Program-made: the position numbers and the translations under genes | Part shown: piece by piece, positions 14,298-14,911 of the stretch | How positions within the stretch are numbered: the stretch's first letter is position 1 | How the letters are laid out: each line of letters begins with the position of its first letter | NCBI GenBank assembly: GCA_031289165.1 | Contig: JAITPZ010000192.1 | Span: forward strand, 1 to 14,911 | Source of the DNA: Synergistaceae bacterium | GTDB taxonomy: Bacteria > Synergistota > Synergistia > Synergistales > Aminobacteriaceae | DNA: 14,911 nucleotides | Reading direction: 5' to 3' | The notes under the pieces: generated by a model | What the model saw: only the letters and a program-made list of their open reading frames with translations | Told to the model about the DNA's origin: nothing | Database searches by the model: none

Positions 14298-14469
14298 CGA
14301 CTTTTGACCGGCAACGCCGCGAGGACAACGCGAGCTTAATTTCACCTTCACTTTTCCTTCCCTGTCATTTCGATCTCAAATTCAAAAACCGCGAGAGCCC
14401 AAAGGGGTTCCCGCTCTGTGCGCATGTCCGCTTAAAGGGCTTTACTTATTTCAAAGGGGGTAGAAAGTG

Positions 14470-14911
14470 GTGAAAAAAAGAAGTTGGTTTTTATGGATGA
14501 TTTTGTTAATGGTCGCCTGTGTGTTCATAGCCGTCGGCTGCGGTGGCGGGGGCGGGGGCGAAGATTCGTCCGGCGGCGATGTCCTTGTTGATTTGGAAAA
14601 AAATCAGGCAATCCTCGATGCTGTTGAGCAGGAAATATTTGAAGCGCATGGCGGCGGAGAGAGCGTTGAAATCGAATTATCAGCCTTTGTCGCTGAATTA
14701 AAAAGCGCATTGCTGGTTTATGATGAAGTTGAGTCCGTCGAGGTTGCGGACAGCGAAGAACATGTTCGGGTTAAGTTTACTTCCGGTCTCGAGCATCTTA
14801 TTTCTTTTGTCGATGAAGAGTTATATTCTCAAATTTTTGGCGGAGGAAATCTTTCATCCGGGGTTTTCGGCGCCAGGGGCGAACCCGCATACAATCAACT
14901 TGAAAACAGCG
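14470..14911 (+). CDS. Putative lipoprotein, 5' part only (cut by window end)
   Basis: The first 147 codons of an open frame reach the window end without a stop. The N-terminus is a lipoprotein signal: MKKR, a hydrophobic stretch (about 6-23) and the lipobox-like VFIAVGC with the acyl-accepting Cys24. A glycine-rich tether (GGGGGGEDSSGG) follows. The rest is acidic and soluble (VDLEKNQAILDAVEQEIFEAHGG..., FTSGLEHLISFVDEELYSQIF), with no family I recognise. Export and attachment to a membrane are therefore likely, function unknown. The start is GTG 14470 (or the adjacent GTG 14467), with GGGGG at 14456-14460. By hand count 14581-14820 is 107/240 G+C (45%), against 43/60 in a sampled stretch of folC (12301-12360), so the gene may be of foreign origin or under different selection. 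Confidence 0.75.
   Translation, partial: MKKRSWFLWMILLMVACVFIAVGCGGGGGGEDSSGGDVLVDLEKNQAILDAVEQEIFEAHGGGESVEIELSAFVAELKSALLVYDEVESVEVADSEEHVRVKFTSGLEHLISFVDEELYSQIFGGGNLSSGVFGARGEPAYNQLENS

Larger units (their letters stand above)
14031..14469 (+). other. Non-coding stretch between pgeF and the lipoprotein gene
   Basis: There is no credible gene in these 439 bp. After pgeF comes a T-rich segment (14034-14066), then a 10-bp near-perfect direct repeat (GCGGGGAAAT 14074-14083 and GCGGGGAAAG 14084-14093), and a hairpin GGAAAG-N5-CTTTCC (14088-14104) without a following T-run. TAAAAT (14141-14146) is a weak -10. A 51-codon ORF from ATG 14184 reads through the heptamer array and is probably chance. 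The strong promoter (14227-14254) and the array (14256-14297) are listed separately. Further on, AGAGC (14394-14398) is inverted as GCTCT (14413-14417). GGGGG (14456-14460) is the ribosome site of the next gene. Confidence 0.6.

Noticed and set aside
14043..14339. 98-codon (or 51-codon from ATG 14184) ORF before the lipoprotein gene
   Set aside because: It reads through the consensus promoter and the heptamer array, has no recognisable domain, and its composition is that of intergenic DNA.

Overview
The window is about 14.9 kb of GC-rich bacterial chromosome. All recognisable genes lie on the plus strand. It holds housekeeping genes rather than an obvious mobile or defence island. The likely source is a diderm anaerobe, and Synergistota is my best guess. 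That guess rests on gene order (murC-murB-ftsQ-ftsA-ftsZ without ddl between them), a fused moaC-moaB gene, a SPOR-domain protein and a lipoprotein, with high GC. It is an inference from layout and protein style, not from a database search.

Region 1 (1-7085) is a cell wall and division (dcw) cluster: murC, murB, a divergent ftsQ/divIB, ftsA, ftsZ and a membrane-anchored SPOR protein. MurC and MurB make UDP-MurNAc-L-Ala and its UDP-MurNAc precursor for peptidoglycan. FtsQ, FtsA, FtsZ and the SPOR protein would act at the septum that uses this precursor. FtsA lacks acidic residues that normally sit in both phosphate-binding loops. MurB carries Cys where the catalytic Ser is usual. The murC start is ambiguous because of an A7 tract.

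Region 2 (7086-11810) is a molybdenum-cofactor block: moaA, then a dCache chemoreceptor, then a bifunctional moaC-moaB/mog fusion. moaA sits just downstream of an intrinsic-terminator-like hairpin, with no visible room for a promoter between them. A second, clean terminator follows moaA. A consensus -10 and a 74-nt segment closed by a 7-bp stem then precede the chemoreceptor gene, whose stop codon overlaps the ribosome site of moaCB.

Region 3 (11811-14030) holds folC (folate polyglutamation) and pgeF (laccase-domain peptidoglycan editing factor), coupled by an ATGA overlap.

Region 4 (14031-14911) changes character. It is a non-coding stretch of about 440 bp with a perfect sigma70-type promoter (TTGACA-16-TATAAT) that runs straight into six perfect copies of CTTCGGG. 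It is followed by the 5' part of a lower-GC lipoprotein gene cut by the window end.

I did not find a convincing undescribed multi-gene system. The most interesting leads are the FtsA active-site substitutions, the promoter plus heptamer array, the moaA attenuator-like leader, and the receptor with an altered ligand motif placed between Moco genes.
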